In this document: one piece after another, positions 33,548 through 41,700 of the stretch
Layout: each line of letters starts with the position of its first letter
Position numbering within the stretch: the stretch's first letter is position 1
Source of the DNA: Candidatus Woesearchaeota archaeon
Lineage (GTDB): Archaea > Nanobdellota > Nanobdellia > SCGC-AAA011-G17 > UBA489
Direction: 5' to 3'
NCBI GenBank assembly: GCA_016845225.1
Contig: JAERTB010000011.1
Location: 1-48,863 of the forward strand
DNA length: 48,863 nucleotides
Made by a program: the position numbers and the translations under genes
The notes under the pieces: model-generated
Databases searched by the model: none
What the model was told of the DNA's origin: nothing
What the model saw: only the letters and a program-made list of their open reading frames with translations

Positions 33548-34156
33548 CTAAATTTCAAATTCAAGCTTATCATAAGCTCTAGCCATCAAAGAATCAACAT
33601 CACATTGTAAATATGCAAGTTCTGATAAAATATCGTCTTTATCTTCTGCATACATACAATAAGGTGATTCTAAAAGCTCTTCAATATCTCTATTGGCCAT
33701 AGCAAGCACTTTATGTGAAAAATAGGGTTTTGTTTCTATGTAGGGTTTGATAATTTTAATAGTTCCATCGATTGCTTCAAAATCTCCCCTCAACTCTTCA
33801 AATGCATGAAAATCCTTAAATTCAATTCCATGATATGCTTTTTTAGAATAATCTTCAAGTGTAAGTTTCACATCACTTAAAATTTCATTTATTTTCAATT
33901 TATCCTCTTCATTAGAATGAATAAAATATCTTGAAGTATTAAGGAATTCGACTCCTTGATCTATTAAATGGATTTTATCTAAGGCAAAATATGGCTTATC
34001 ATCTAGATATTGCTTAACTGCCTCCATTTGATCATATAGGCCAAATAATTCGTCTTTATGAATGCCATAGCCATTGAATCCACTTGAAATAAAATTAAAA
34101 TCAGTGTTACTAAGTTGATACTCTTCTTCCCATTCATTTTCAAAATCTTTTCTCAT
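33548..34156 (-). CDS. Hypothetical acidic helical protein with palindrome-controlled promoter
   Basis: A 202-aa protein of unknown family. Two similar halves are suggested by recurring phrases: IKPYIETKPYFSHKVLAM and AVKQYLDDKPYFALDKIHLI, each followed by a helix ending in (D/E)-L or F-L, so it may be an internal duplication. The ATG at 34156 is preferred over 34171 because the promoter palindrome (34171-34188) would overlap the longer version. No membrane segment. Its promoter is nearly the same as that of the 216-aa gene at 31591. Confidence 0.6.
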   Translation of the reverse strand: MRKDFENEWEEEYQLSNTDFNFISSGFNGYGIHKDELFGLYDQMEAVKQYLDDKPYFALDKIHLIDQGVEFLNTSRYFIHSNEEDKLKINEILSDVKLTLEDYSKKAYHGIEFKDFHAFEELRGDFEAIDGTIKIIKPYIETKPYFSHKVLAMANRDIEELLESPYCMYAEDKDDILSELAYLQCDVDSLMARAYDKLEFEI

Positions 34157-34170
34157 TTTAATCAATAACA

Positions 34171-34188
34171 TATATACTAGAGTATATA
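34171..34188. promoter_or_regulatory. Palindromic promoter element, second copy
   Basis: TATATACTAGAGTATATA, a perfect 8-2-8 inverted repeat, identical in both arms to the copy at 31564-31581. It lies 15-32 nt before the ATG at 34156 (minus strand), where the TATA box is expected. Confidence 0.6.
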
Positions 34189-34239
34189 CTTTATAGCCTC
34201 AGAAATCTTTCAACCATTTATAAAGTTAACTATTTAGAA

Positions 34240-35703
34240 TTAATGTGTTTTAATCACTTTTCCAACAACACTTCTCAGCATATGATCCACAATTTCAACA
34301 TCATAATCTTTACCAATTTCAATTCTATCTTTAATACCTACAATCAACGGATAACTACCCATTTGTCTTCCAAATGTATGGTTCCCATCATGAACTTCCA
34401 TTTTAACCTTCTTCAAAATAGTTCCAGTAGGTACAACATTCTTTAACATTTCAAAATCAATCTCTTTTCTAATCTTATTTCTCCATTTCCAATAATATTT
34501 CTTATTTTTTTTCAAAAATTTAGTTCCAACATCCCACATTGCAGTTCCAGGTAATGGTGTAACTTGCCTAATATTAATTCTTCTCAACAATAATCCCTCG
34601 TCCAGCATTTTTTTCAGATATTCATAATTTAATTCACCAGTTTTCTTACTTTCACCTTTCAAACCAAATACTAAATTTAATCCAGGCAATAAATAGTGCA
34701 TCCCATTCGGTCCACGTTTAGCCCCAAATTTATTAATAATTTTAACTGCATTCATTGCAACATCCGGAGAAGTATTCAATGTATTTTGTTTAACTACTTC
34801 CATATCAAAACTTTCAACACCAAACGCAGCAATATTTCCCTCAGTGCAATGTTTCACAATGCATTTAGTTCTTTCTTCATTAACTAAAGAAGGAATCATG
34901 TTATCTATGTGTAAACAATCTAAATTCAATTTACTTTCTCTTCCAATTGGTTTCAATAACTTATCTAACTCTTTAACATCCATTCCTTTGTAACTTAAAA
35001 TACAAGTTTGTTTACCTAATCTAAAATTTCTTTCACCCATATCATAAAATGTTTTAATTTCTTTGTGGATATCTTTTTGATCTCTCCATTCAACTCTAGA
35101 TTTTAATGGTTCAGTACAAAAACTACATTTACCCATTATGCATCCCCTTCCAGTTTCAATCTCAATCATTTTTCCCCAAGGTATTTGTTTAGCAATAGAA
35201 GCACCTTTAACCGCATATTCACGCATTTCAGCATAATCGCCATAAACCTCTTTCATTTCTTCAACAAATAAACCAGAAGGAATCTTTTCAGCCATCTTTC
35301 CGCCCTCTAATTGAGTTCCAGTACTAACAACCGGCCCATAAAGAATTTTATCTGCCTTAATATTTTTAGTTAAAACTTCTATTTCTTTTACAGTTCCAGG
35401 TAAAGCACTCAAGTATTTTCCTGGAGTTTGCATTCCAACAACGCAAAATAATCTTTTAGTTTTTTCTAGAATTTCACCAATATTATTTCTTGTCAAATTA
35501 TAAATTTTAATATCGGTCTTTTGTCCATCTTTTTTCTTATTCTTATATTTAACATAAAACCTTAGATCATCAATAGTAACATAATTTACTTTTCCTTTCA
35601 AATAACCAGCAAGATATCTTGGATGAACTCCTAAATATGGTGGAACACCTAAACCAGAAGGTTCATCAGTATAACAATCCAAGATAGTATCTTCATATAT
35701 CAT
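34240..35703 (-). CDS. COG1031-like radical SAM protein
   Basis: A 487-aa radical SAM protein. The cluster motif is GRGCIMGKCSFCTEP: three Cys with C-X4-C-X2-C spacing, one residue longer than the classic CX3CX2C. The N-terminus (ILDCYTDEPSGLGVPPYLG) fits archaeal COG1031 proteins; the core (about 150-400) is the TIM barrel, with GVESFDMEVVKQNTL and VTPLPGTAMWD conserved. The C-terminal 60 residues look like a small OB/TRAM-type domain that could bind RNA. The substrate of the family is unknown. It lies 6 bp from the preceding membrane protein gene, so they may be an operon. Confidence 0.82.
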   Translation of the reverse strand: MIYEDTILDCYTDEPSGLGVPPYLGVHPRYLAGYLKGKVNYVTIDDLRFYVKYKNKKKDGQKTDIKIYNLTRNNIGEILEKTKRLFCVVGMQTPGKYLSALPGTVKEIEVLTKNIKADKILYGPVVSTGTQLEGGKMAEKIPSGLFVEEMKEVYGDYAEMREYAVKGASIAKQIPWGKMIEIETGRGCIMGKCSFCTEPLKSRVEWRDQKDIHKEIKTFYDMGERNFRLGKQTCILSYKGMDVKELDKLLKPIGRESKLNLDCLHIDNMIPSLVNEERTKCIVKHCTEGNIAAFGVESFDMEVVKQNTLNTSPDVAMNAVKIINKFGAKRGPNGMHYLLPGLNLVFGLKGESKKTGELNYEYLKKMLDEGLLLRRINIRQVTPLPGTAMWDVGTKFLKKNKKYYWKWRNKIRKEIDFEMLKNVVPTGTILKKVKMEVHDGNHTFGRQMGSYPLIVGIKDRIEIGKDYDVEIVDHMLRSVVGKVIKTH

Positions 35704-35709
35704 AAAAAT

Positions 35710-36204
35710 CTAATTCTTCAAAGATTTATAAGCATATGCCCAACAGAATCCAGAAACTAAAGCCAAAACATAATTTACATCAAAATATTTACCAAAACCA
35801 ATTCCTAAAATCAATAATAGAATATATGGCAAACTCACAAAAAACAATCCTTCTTCTTTCCATCTAATCCCGCTTTCAAACATAAATATCAAAAAAACCA
35901 AAGTTCCAAAAATCAATCCAAAATTTCCGCTAGCCAAACTAACACCTAATCCCAGAACTGAAAACAGATTATTAAACAATTTACCAATCAGCATTCCAAA
36001 AACAACTAACAATGCTAATTCAGTTCCAAAATCTACATTAAAAAACCAAAAAATACCAATTAAAAACAAACAAACATTTCTTCCTAACTTAAACAGACGT
36101 TCACCAACATCCATTTCTTCCGGTGCAATTCTAGTTAAGATATAACCAAATATTAATCCAAGAAATCCATATAATCCTACCCACAAACCTTCACCCCAAA
36201 TCAT
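35710..36204 (-). CDS. Polytopic membrane protein of unknown function
   Basis: A 164-aa protein with about six hydrophobic helices and few charged loops (APEEMDVGERLFKLG is the longest polar stretch). No recognised family. The ATG at 36204 is preferred to a TTG at 36216 because the TATA-like TTATAAGAA lies 20-28 nt upstream. It lies just before the radical SAM gene on the same strand. Confidence 0.65.
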   Translation of the reverse strand: MIWGEGLWVGLYGFLGLIFGYILTRIAPEEMDVGERLFKLGRNVCLFLIGIFWFFNVDFGTELALLVVFGMLIGKLFNNLFSVLGLGVSLASGNFGLIFGTLVFLIFMFESGIRWKEEGLFFVSLPYILLLILGIGFGKYFDVNYVLALVSGFCWAYAYKSLKN

Positions 36205-36281
36205 ATATTTTATCAATCAATTTCTTATAAAAAACCTTCCATCAAAACGTTTAAAAGTCCAAAATCAGACAAAAAACCACA

Positions 36282-36671
36282 ATGAAACACCTAAAACAAG
36301 ATTTATACAGAGTAAGAGTTAGTGATACAAAGCCATATTTTGCACCAATTCAATCACTTTCAGCTAGATTGATAGAAGAAGAAAAAATACCTAGTTTAGT
36401 AGAGAGAGTAAGATCCAGAGAAGATTCACATAATCCTAGAGATGGTTCAGTACACCTAGCCTCAATATATTTTACAAAAGCAGAAAATGCAGAGAATTTT
36501 AAAGAAGAATTAGAGTTTGCAAATTTATATGAATCCATAGAGATCGAACATCTTGGAACAGTTAAAGACCATTATGAAAATGTGGTAAAACTAGCATATG
36601 AGGAAACAAACAACAATACTTTAAATTCAGAAGCGTTTCTAGGATATACAAATCTTAGGAAGCTTATTTAA
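36282..36671 (+). CDS. Hypothetical protein
   Basis: A 129-aa soluble protein of mixed helices and strands (LKQDLYRVRVSDTKPYF...). No recognised family, no cysteine motif. It stands alone before the MNT/HEPN pair, 31 bp upstream of it. Confidence 0.55.
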   Translation: MKHLKQDLYRVRVSDTKPYFAPIQSLSARLIEEEKIPSLVERVRSREDSHNPRDGSVHLASIYFTKAENAENFKEELEFANLYESIEIEHLGTVKDHYENVVKLAYEETNNNTLNSEAFLGYTNLRKLI

Positions 36672-36690
36672 CAGAAACATTTATATAACA

Positions 36691-36720
36691 CATATTACAA
36701 TTATGTTACATATGTTACAA
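36691..36720. promoter_or_regulatory. Repeated ATGTTACA units at the MNT/HEPN promoter
   Basis: CATATTACA, TATGTTACA and TATGTTACA occur one after another from about 36691 to 36719, starting just after the TATA box and overlapping both candidate start codons. Direct repeats here suit binding of the gene's own wHTH domain, but the region also codes for the first residues if the ATG at 36703 is used. Confidence 0.4.
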
Positions 36721-37251
36721 AAAAGTAGTATAGATAAAACAATTGAAATTTTTTATATAGATCCAGAAAAAGAATACTATTTAATGGATATAAGTAGAAA
36801 GATTAATTTAGCACATACATCTGTTAAAAAAAATCTAGCTAGATTAATACAGCTAAAATTAATAACCGAATCTTTCGAAAAAAAAGGAAAAAGAAAATTT
36901 CCAATATACAAAACAAACATAAATAACTACTTATTCAAAAAGAATAAATCAATTTATAATTTAAATTCTATACTAAATTCAAACTTAATTAAATTTTTAG
37001 AAGAAAAACTCCTACCCAAATCAATAATTTTATTTGGAAGTTATGTGCGAGGAGAAGATACAAAAGATAGTGACATAGATCTGTTTATTGAGTGCAAACA
37101 AGAAGAATTAAATTTAGAGAAATTTGAAAATAAATTAGACAGGAAAATTCAATTGCATTTTAAAGATAATTTTGATAATTATCCAAAAGAACTAAAAAAT
37201 AATATAATTAATGGGATTGTTGTTCATGGTTTTTTAGAGGGTTATAAATGA
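36703..37251 (+). CDS. Winged-helix plus MNT-type nucleotidyltransferase (antitoxin-like)
   Basis: A 182-aa protein (or 179 from the ATG at 36712). The N-terminal half is a winged helix (YYLMDISRKINLAHTSVKKN); the C-terminal half is a minimal nucleotidyltransferase with LFGSYVRGEDTKDSDIDLFI, the GSX10DXD catalytic signature. In MntA/HepT systems this enzyme AMPylates and silences the HEPN toxin. The gene overlaps the HEPN gene by 4 nt. A TATA (TTTATATAAC, 36680-36689) and repeated ATGTTACA units overlapping the start suggest autoregulation by the wHTH part. Confidence 0.82.
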   Translation: MLHMLQKSSIDKTIEIFYIDPEKEYYLMDISRKINLAHTSVKKNLARLIQLKLITESFEKKGKRKFPIYKTNINNYLFKKNKSIYNLNSILNSNLIKFLEEKLLPKSIILFGSYVRGEDTKDSDIDLFIECKQEELNLEKFENKLDRKIQLHFKDNFDNYPKELKNNIINGIVVHGFLEGYK

Positions 37252-37649
37252 TAAGGGCAATCAAACCAGACAAAGAAAAAGCAGCATCTCTGAAAAAGAT
37301 GGCGAAGATAACATTAGAAAGATTAGAAAAAACAGACAAAATAAATTATCCTACAAATACATTAACAGATTATTATGATGTTATTCATAAATTAATGGAA
37401 TCAATAAGTTTAATCAACGGAATAAAGATAAAGGGAGAATCAGCACATAAAGAATTAATCGAATATATTTCTAGTGAACTTAGATTTAACCAACAAACTA
37501 CACAATTTCTACAACAAATGAGAGAGTATAGAAATCGCATCTCCTATGAAGGATTTATGATAAATAAGAACTATATCATGTTAAGCCAAAAACAAACAGA
37601 CAAAATAATTAAAAATCTTTTCAAAGGACTAGAAAAATGTGTGGAATAG
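37248..37649 (+). CDS. HEPN-domain protein (toxin-like partner of MNT)
   Basis: A 133-aa all-helical protein following the MNT gene with a 4-nt overlap. Near residue 96 it has QQMREYRNRISYEGF, the position of the HEPN active site RX4-6H; here the His is replaced by Tyr (RNRISY), so ribonuclease activity may be lost or different. In HepT toxins a nearby Tyr is the AMPylation target. It overlaps the AsnB-Dph6 gene by 13 nt. The HEPN assignment rests on the helical pattern and the neighbour. Confidence 0.7.
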   Translation: MIRAIKPDKEKAASLKKMAKITLERLEKTDKINYPTNTLTDYYDVIHKLMESISLINGIKIKGESAHKELIEYISSELRFNQQTTQFLQQMREYRNRISYEGFMINKNYIMLSQKQTDKIIKNLFKGLEKCVE

Positions 37650-39691
37650 CTGGAGCAATAAATCTAAAAAATCATAAAGAAATAACTAGCAACGCATTAA
37701 ACAAAATTCTTTACAGAGGGCTAGATAATAAAAAAATCCATTCAGGAGAAAATTTCACTTTTGCACATTGTTTGCATTCTATTGTTGGAAACAAGCCTCA
37801 ACCACTGATAAAAGGAGATTTTATCTTCGGTTCTAATTGTGAAGTTTATAATTGGAAACAACTAAAACAAAAATACAACTTAAAGTCAGAAAATGATGCA
37901 GAATTATTATTCGACTTAATACTAAAAAAACTAAACCAACCAGAACAACTAAATTCAATTCTAAAAGAAGTAAATGGAGTGTTTGCATTTTTCTTACATA
38001 ATAAAAAAGAGAACTACACATTACTAGCAAGAGATATTCTAGGAGAAAAACCCTTATGGTTCTACCATAAAGATTCATTAACATTCGCATCAGAAAGAAA
38101 AGCAATTGCAACAGAAGAAATAGAACCAGAAGAACTAAATCCTAGAAAAATAATACTTTTCAATCACAAAACAAACAAATTAACATTCTTACATCAAGAT
38201 TTCTTCAAAATAGAACCAAAAGAAATCAACAAAGAAAATTTAAAACAGTTAATAGAATCTTCAATCCTACAAAGAGTTCCAGACAAACACTTAGGAATAC
38301 TATTCTCAGGAGGCCTAGACTCAACATTATTAGCACACATTCTAACAAAAAACAAAATCAAGTTCACTGCATATATGACGATAGCAGAATCTAAAACAAA
38401 AGAAATAGAAAATGCAGAAAAAATAGCAAAAGACCTAAATTTCAAATTAAAATTAGTAAAAACAAAAAAAGAAGACATTATCAAAGAATTACCAAAAATA
38501 ATTAACTTAATTGAAACAGCAGATCCGGTTAAAGTAGAAGTAGCAACTACCTTATATTTCTCATTAAAAGAAGCTCAAAAAGACAACATCAAAGTAATTT
38601 TCTCAGGCGTTGGTGCAGATGATATTTTTGGAGGATACAAAAGAATGCATCAATCACAAAACATTACATTAGATTCTTTATCCAACCTAAGAAGAATTTA
38701 TGAAAGAGACCTTTACAGAGACGACGTTCTTTCAATGGCACACAACATAGAACTTAGATTGCCTTACTTAGACAGAGAATTAGTTCAAGCATGCCTTAAC
38801 ACTCCTGACGAACATAAAGTCTCTGAAATTCCAAAGAAATTGATGAGAGAACTATCTCAAGAATTAGGATTATCTAAAGAATTATCACAACTAAAAAGAA
38901 ATGCTGCACAATACAGTAGCGGAATAGGAAAAGTAATTTCAAAAATAGTAAAAGAAAAAAATCAATACAAAGCAGAATATTTCTCCAATATTCTAAAAAG
39001 AAAAAATCTAAAACTGGGAGCATTATTTTCTTCAGGTAAAGATAGTGTATATGCATTACACATCCAACACAGACTAAACTATGATATTTCTTGTTTAATC
39101 ACTATAGATAGCCACAACAAAGACTCTTTCATGTTTCACACTCCAACTATAGAATTAGCAAAAACTCAGGCAGAATGTTTAGAAATTCCAATTATTTTAC
39201 AAAAAACAAAGGGTGAAGAAGAAAAAGAACTAAAAGATTTAGAATTAGCATTAATAAAAGCAAAAGAAATTTATCAAATTCAAGGAATAATAACTGGTGC
39301 AATTTTCTCAAACTATCAAAGAACAAGAATAGAAGAAATTTGCGATAAAATAAATTTAAAATGTTACTCTCCATTGTGGCATATGGATCAAGAAACAGAA
39401 ATGAAAAACTTAATTCAAAAAAATTACAAATTTATTATGACTAAAGTTGCTGCAGAAGGGTTAGACAAATCATTCTTAAAAAAGATTATAACTCAAAAAG
39501 AATTAGACAAATTAGTTAAATTAAATAAAAAATTACATATTAATGTTGCAGGAGAAGGTGGTGAATTCGAAACACTAGTTTTAGATGCACCCTTGTTCAA
39601 ATCAAAACTAAAAATAGAAGAAACAGAAATCATTGAAGAAAAAGATGGTTCTGCAACACTGATTATAAAGAAAATTTCAAAATGCCAATAA
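37637..39691 (+). CDS. Glutamine-dependent asparagine synthetase fused to Dph6 (diphthine-ammonia ligase)
   Basis: A 684-aa fusion of two complete enzymes. Residues 1-180: class II glutaminase with nucleophile Cys2 (MCGIAGAIN). About 200-440: AsnB synthetase domain with PP-loop SGGLDST (near 224), GVGADDIFGGY and LRLPYLDREL. About 455-684: Dph6, with its own PP-loop SSGKDSVYAL (near 464), ITGAIFSNYQRTR and AGEGGEFETLVLDAPL, the hallmark of the diphthine-ammonia ligase family. Dph6 amidates diphthine on elongation factor 2 using ATP and ammonium. The fusion suggests that glutamine-derived ammonia is fed to the Dph6 site. It starts inside the HEPN gene (13-nt overlap). DphB is also encoded in this window. 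Confidence 0.92.
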   Translation: MCGIAGAINLKNHKEITSNALNKILYRGLDNKKIHSGENFTFAHCLHSIVGNKPQPLIKGDFIFGSNCEVYNWKQLKQKYNLKSENDAELLFDLILKKLNQPEQLNSILKEVNGVFAFFLHNKKENYTLLARDILGEKPLWFYHKDSLTFASERKAIATEEIEPEELNPRKIILFNHKTNKLTFLHQDFFKIEPKEINKENLKQLIESSILQRVPDKHLGILFSGGLDSTLLAHILTKNKIKFTAYMTIAESKTKEIENAEKIAKDLNFKLKLVKTKKEDIIKELPKIINLIETADPVKVEVATTLYFSLKEAQKDNIKVIFSGVGADDIFGGYKRMHQSQNITLDSLSNLRRIYERDLYRDDVLSMAHNIELRLPYLDRELVQACLNTPDEHKVSEIPKKLMRELSQELGLSKELSQLKRNAAQYSSGIGKVISKIVKEKNQYKAEYFSNILKRKNLKLGALFSSGKDSVYALHIQHRLNYDISCLITIDSHNKDSFMFHTPTIELAKTQAECLEIPIILQKTKGEEEKELKDLELALIKAKEIYQIQGIITGAIFSNYQRTRIEEICDKINLKCYSPLWHMDQETEMKNLIQKNYKFIMTKVAAEGLDKSFLKKIITQKELDKLVKLNKKLHINVAGEGGEFETLVLDAPLFKSKLKIEETEIIEEKDGSATLIIKKISKCQ

Positions 39692-39849
39692 TAATAGATG
39701 TTAGGTGTCCAAAATGTGGAAAATACCAAAAATTAGAAATTAGAAACCCAAAAATGACAGTATTCAATAAACCTGATTTAACAGGAAAAAGAAAAGTTTG
39801 TGTTTGGTGTGAAAAATCTTTCAAAGTTAGTAAAGATACTGTTCAATAA
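39682..39849 (+). CDS. Small zinc-ribbon protein
   Basis: A 55-aa protein beginning MPIIIDVRCPKCGKYQ with a second pair CVWC about 28 residues later, making a C2-C2 zinc ribbon. The start lies inside the end of the fusion gene (10-nt overlap), which is good evidence of co-translation. Such ribbons bind RNA or act as partners of modification enzymes; no specific family is recognised. Position makes a link to the diphthamide fusion possible. Confidence 0.75.
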   Translation: MPIIIDVRCPKCGKYQKLEIRNPKMTVFNKPDLTGKRKVCVWCEKSFKVSKDTVQ

Positions 39850-39916
39850 TCCAATTATAAATAACACCCTCTAAACCCTCTAATTCTTTAAATATCTCTA
39901 ATTAACCAAATATATT

Positions 39917-40918
39917 ATGATCAAATGGAGCGCTACGAAACTAAAAGATGCAACAGAGTGCATGTTTAAAATATACTTAAAATACGAAGAAAAAATCAAA
40001 TCTAAAGAAAATTACGCTCTAGCTTCAGGAAAACATGTTCATTCTTTCTGTGAAAAATTTAACGATCACAGATTAAAAAGAAACAATTACGAATCTGCAG
40101 AAAGTTTCGCAAAACAGGGAGCATATATGTGGAATAATTTAGTTCTACCTCAAAAAAATTTAGAAGAAAAATTCGAAGGTGAGAAATGGGCAACCTATAA
40201 TATAATGAAAAACTGTCTAACAAACTTCTATGACTTTTACGGAGATAGAGAAAAACCATTAGATGTAGAAAGAAGATTTGTTTTAGGCATTGAAGACTAC
40301 TTAATTGAAGGATATATTGACATAATAGACAAACCATTCAAACATATTGACCTAAAAACAGGATACCATAAACCAACAGAACAAGAACTAAAAAACGATT
40401 ATCAATTTACAATTTATGCTGCAGCATTGCCTTTCTTAGCACAAAGAGATCAAAGACTAAGAGAAATGTTTCAATTAACAAAAGCGCAAGAAAAAACACT
40501 AGACACTAACCCTTTAGACTTGATGGAAGAAGTTACAGGTGAATTCTACCATATGCGTTCAGGAACATTTGTTCCAATTAAAAAAACAAAAAACGATTTA
40601 CTAGAACTATTAAACACAATAGAATCGGTTTCACATAGGGCAGAACAAGGAGACTTCACGCATCACCGAGGAAGACATTGTGACTGGTGCCTATATGCAG
40701 ACAAATGTAATGAATATAGAAACAATGATCAAATAATTCTACCCGAACCAATTAGAGAGAAAAAACAAGAAGGATTGTTATTTGACATTAACAACCACAA
40801 ATTAAAGTTACATCAGGAAATACCAAAAATAAGATCAGTTAAAACTCCTCCAAAAAACAAAAAGAAAAAGAAGAAAAAATTAACAAAGAAAGACACCCCT
40901 TTATTCAAAGATCTTTAA
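39917..40918 (+). CDS. RecB/Cas4-like PD-(D/E)XK nuclease with Fe-S cysteines
   Basis: A 333-aa protein of the PD-(D/E)XK superfamily. It starts with WSATKLKDATECMFKIYLKY, the Cas4/AddB-like motif with the first cluster Cys; then GKHVHSF (motif I His), EGYIDIID and HIDLKTGYHK (motifs II-III, Asp and Lys), and YQFTIYAAAL (QxxxY). The C-terminal cluster cysteines are in HRGRHCDWCLYADKC. So a 4Fe-4S nuclease is expected. No Cas1/Cas2 or CRISPR array is near, so this is a repair or housekeeping nuclease. The tail is Lys-rich and ends DTPLFKDL. Convergent with the proteasome gene (4-nt overlap). Confidence 0.85.
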   Translation: MIKWSATKLKDATECMFKIYLKYEEKIKSKENYALASGKHVHSFCEKFNDHRLKRNNYESAESFAKQGAYMWNNLVLPQKNLEEKFEGEKWATYNIMKNCLTNFYDFYGDREKPLDVERRFVLGIEDYLIEGYIDIIDKPFKHIDLKTGYHKPTEQELKNDYQFTIYAAALPFLAQRDQRLREMFQLTKAQEKTLDTNPLDLMEEVTGEFYHMRSGTFVPIKKTKNDLLELLNTIESVSHRAEQGDFTHHRGRHCDWCLYADKCNEYRNNDQIILPEPIREKKQEGLLFDINNHKLKLHQEIPKIRSVKTPPKNKKKKKKKLTKKDTPLFKDL

Positions 40919-41613
40919 CGCTCAGTTTCTCTGATTATGTTTTCAAGTTCAGTTCTAACTGCTTTTCTAGCAGCTCTTCTTAACCTAGAACCATAATTAT
41001 TTACTGAATCTTCTTTAACTACCACAATTTCAATCGGTCCGCCAGTATACAAATCATCAGTTTGTTCTATGGATTCATATGCATATCTCAAAGCCATATC
41101 GTGAGTAATTCCATCACCTTCTAAATATTTATCCACTTTCTTTTCTAAATAGTCCCTAGCAGAATCACTTCCAGAACCAATTGCTAAATATTCAGGATTA
41201 TCATCCTCATAAACTGGACGTTCCAGTACATTGCCCATCTTATCCACAAAATAAATTCCTAACTCTGGTTTAGAAGAAGCAAGTAAAAAATGTGCAGAAC
41301 AATCATCCCCATACTTTCTAGCAATTTTAGTATTTAATTCATTAACTTCTGAAAAATATTTGTTATTGATTGCATTCTCAATTAAACTACTAGACCCGCT
41401 TTCACTTCTTAAAACTTTAAAGAAACTTCTCAAAGGAGGACAATAAATTCCAGCAAAACCCATAGCCCAATCTTTTCCAATTGCAATTTTGTTAAATCCT
41501 GTAACTTTAGAAACAGGTATTCTATTATCTTCAAAATCAGTCATTTGGCTATCTGCAGCCAAGATTATTTCCTTAGACCCAGAATATGATTTAATTCCTA
41601 TAATTGCTGTCAT
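40915..41613 (-). CDS. Proteasome beta-type subunit / HslV-like Ntn hydrolase without propeptide
   Basis: A 232-aa Ntn hydrolase. It begins MTAIIGIK: removal of Met would expose Thr as N-terminal nucleophile without any propeptide, as in HslV. The Asp is in LAADSQMTD and the Lys in VSKVTGF, giving the T1-D17-K33 set; GFAG follows as in HslV and proteasome beta. A typical archaeal beta has a short propeptide ending in Gly before Thr. The C-terminal region (about 175-232) is longer than HslV. No alpha subunit is in the window. The first codon lies exactly at the inner end of a 74-bp repeat (41611-41684) that holds its promoter. Confidence 0.85.
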   Translation of the reverse strand: MTAIIGIKSYSGSKEIILAADSQMTDFEDNRIPVSKVTGFNKIAIGKDWAMGFAGIYCPPLRSFFKVLRSESGSSSLIENAINNKYFSEVNELNTKIARKYGDDCSAHFLLASSKPELGIYFVDKMGNVLERPVYEDDNPEYLAIGSGSDSARDYLEKKVDKYLEGDGITHDMALRYAYESIEQTDDLYTGGPIEIVVVKEDSVNNYGSRLRRAARKAVRTELENIIRETER

Positions 41614-41684
41614 TACTTTCTAAATCAGTCAAAGAGCATATTTAATCATTATTGTAATTAATCATCAGAACTTATAAACAAAAG
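41611..41684. repeat. 74-bp direct repeat, copy 1
   Basis: Identical over 74 bp to 44096-44169. It starts with the CAT of the proteasome start codon and covers its promoter (TTAAATATG on the minus strand). The flanking bases differ on both sides, which fixes the ends. Between the copies lie 2,411 bp that include an HNH gene. Confidence 0.95.
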
Positions 41685-41700
41685 AGTATATCGAATCTTA

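Noticed and set aside
37833-38484. Antisense open frames over the AsnB half
   Set aside because: Hydrophobic Leu-rich shadows caused by AT-rich coding sequence on the other strand.
39917-40918. Possible Cas4 and hence a CRISPR locus
   Set aside because: The nuclease has the Cas4-like layout, but no Cas1, Cas2 or repeat-spacer array is in the window; the tail and context fit a repair nuclease.
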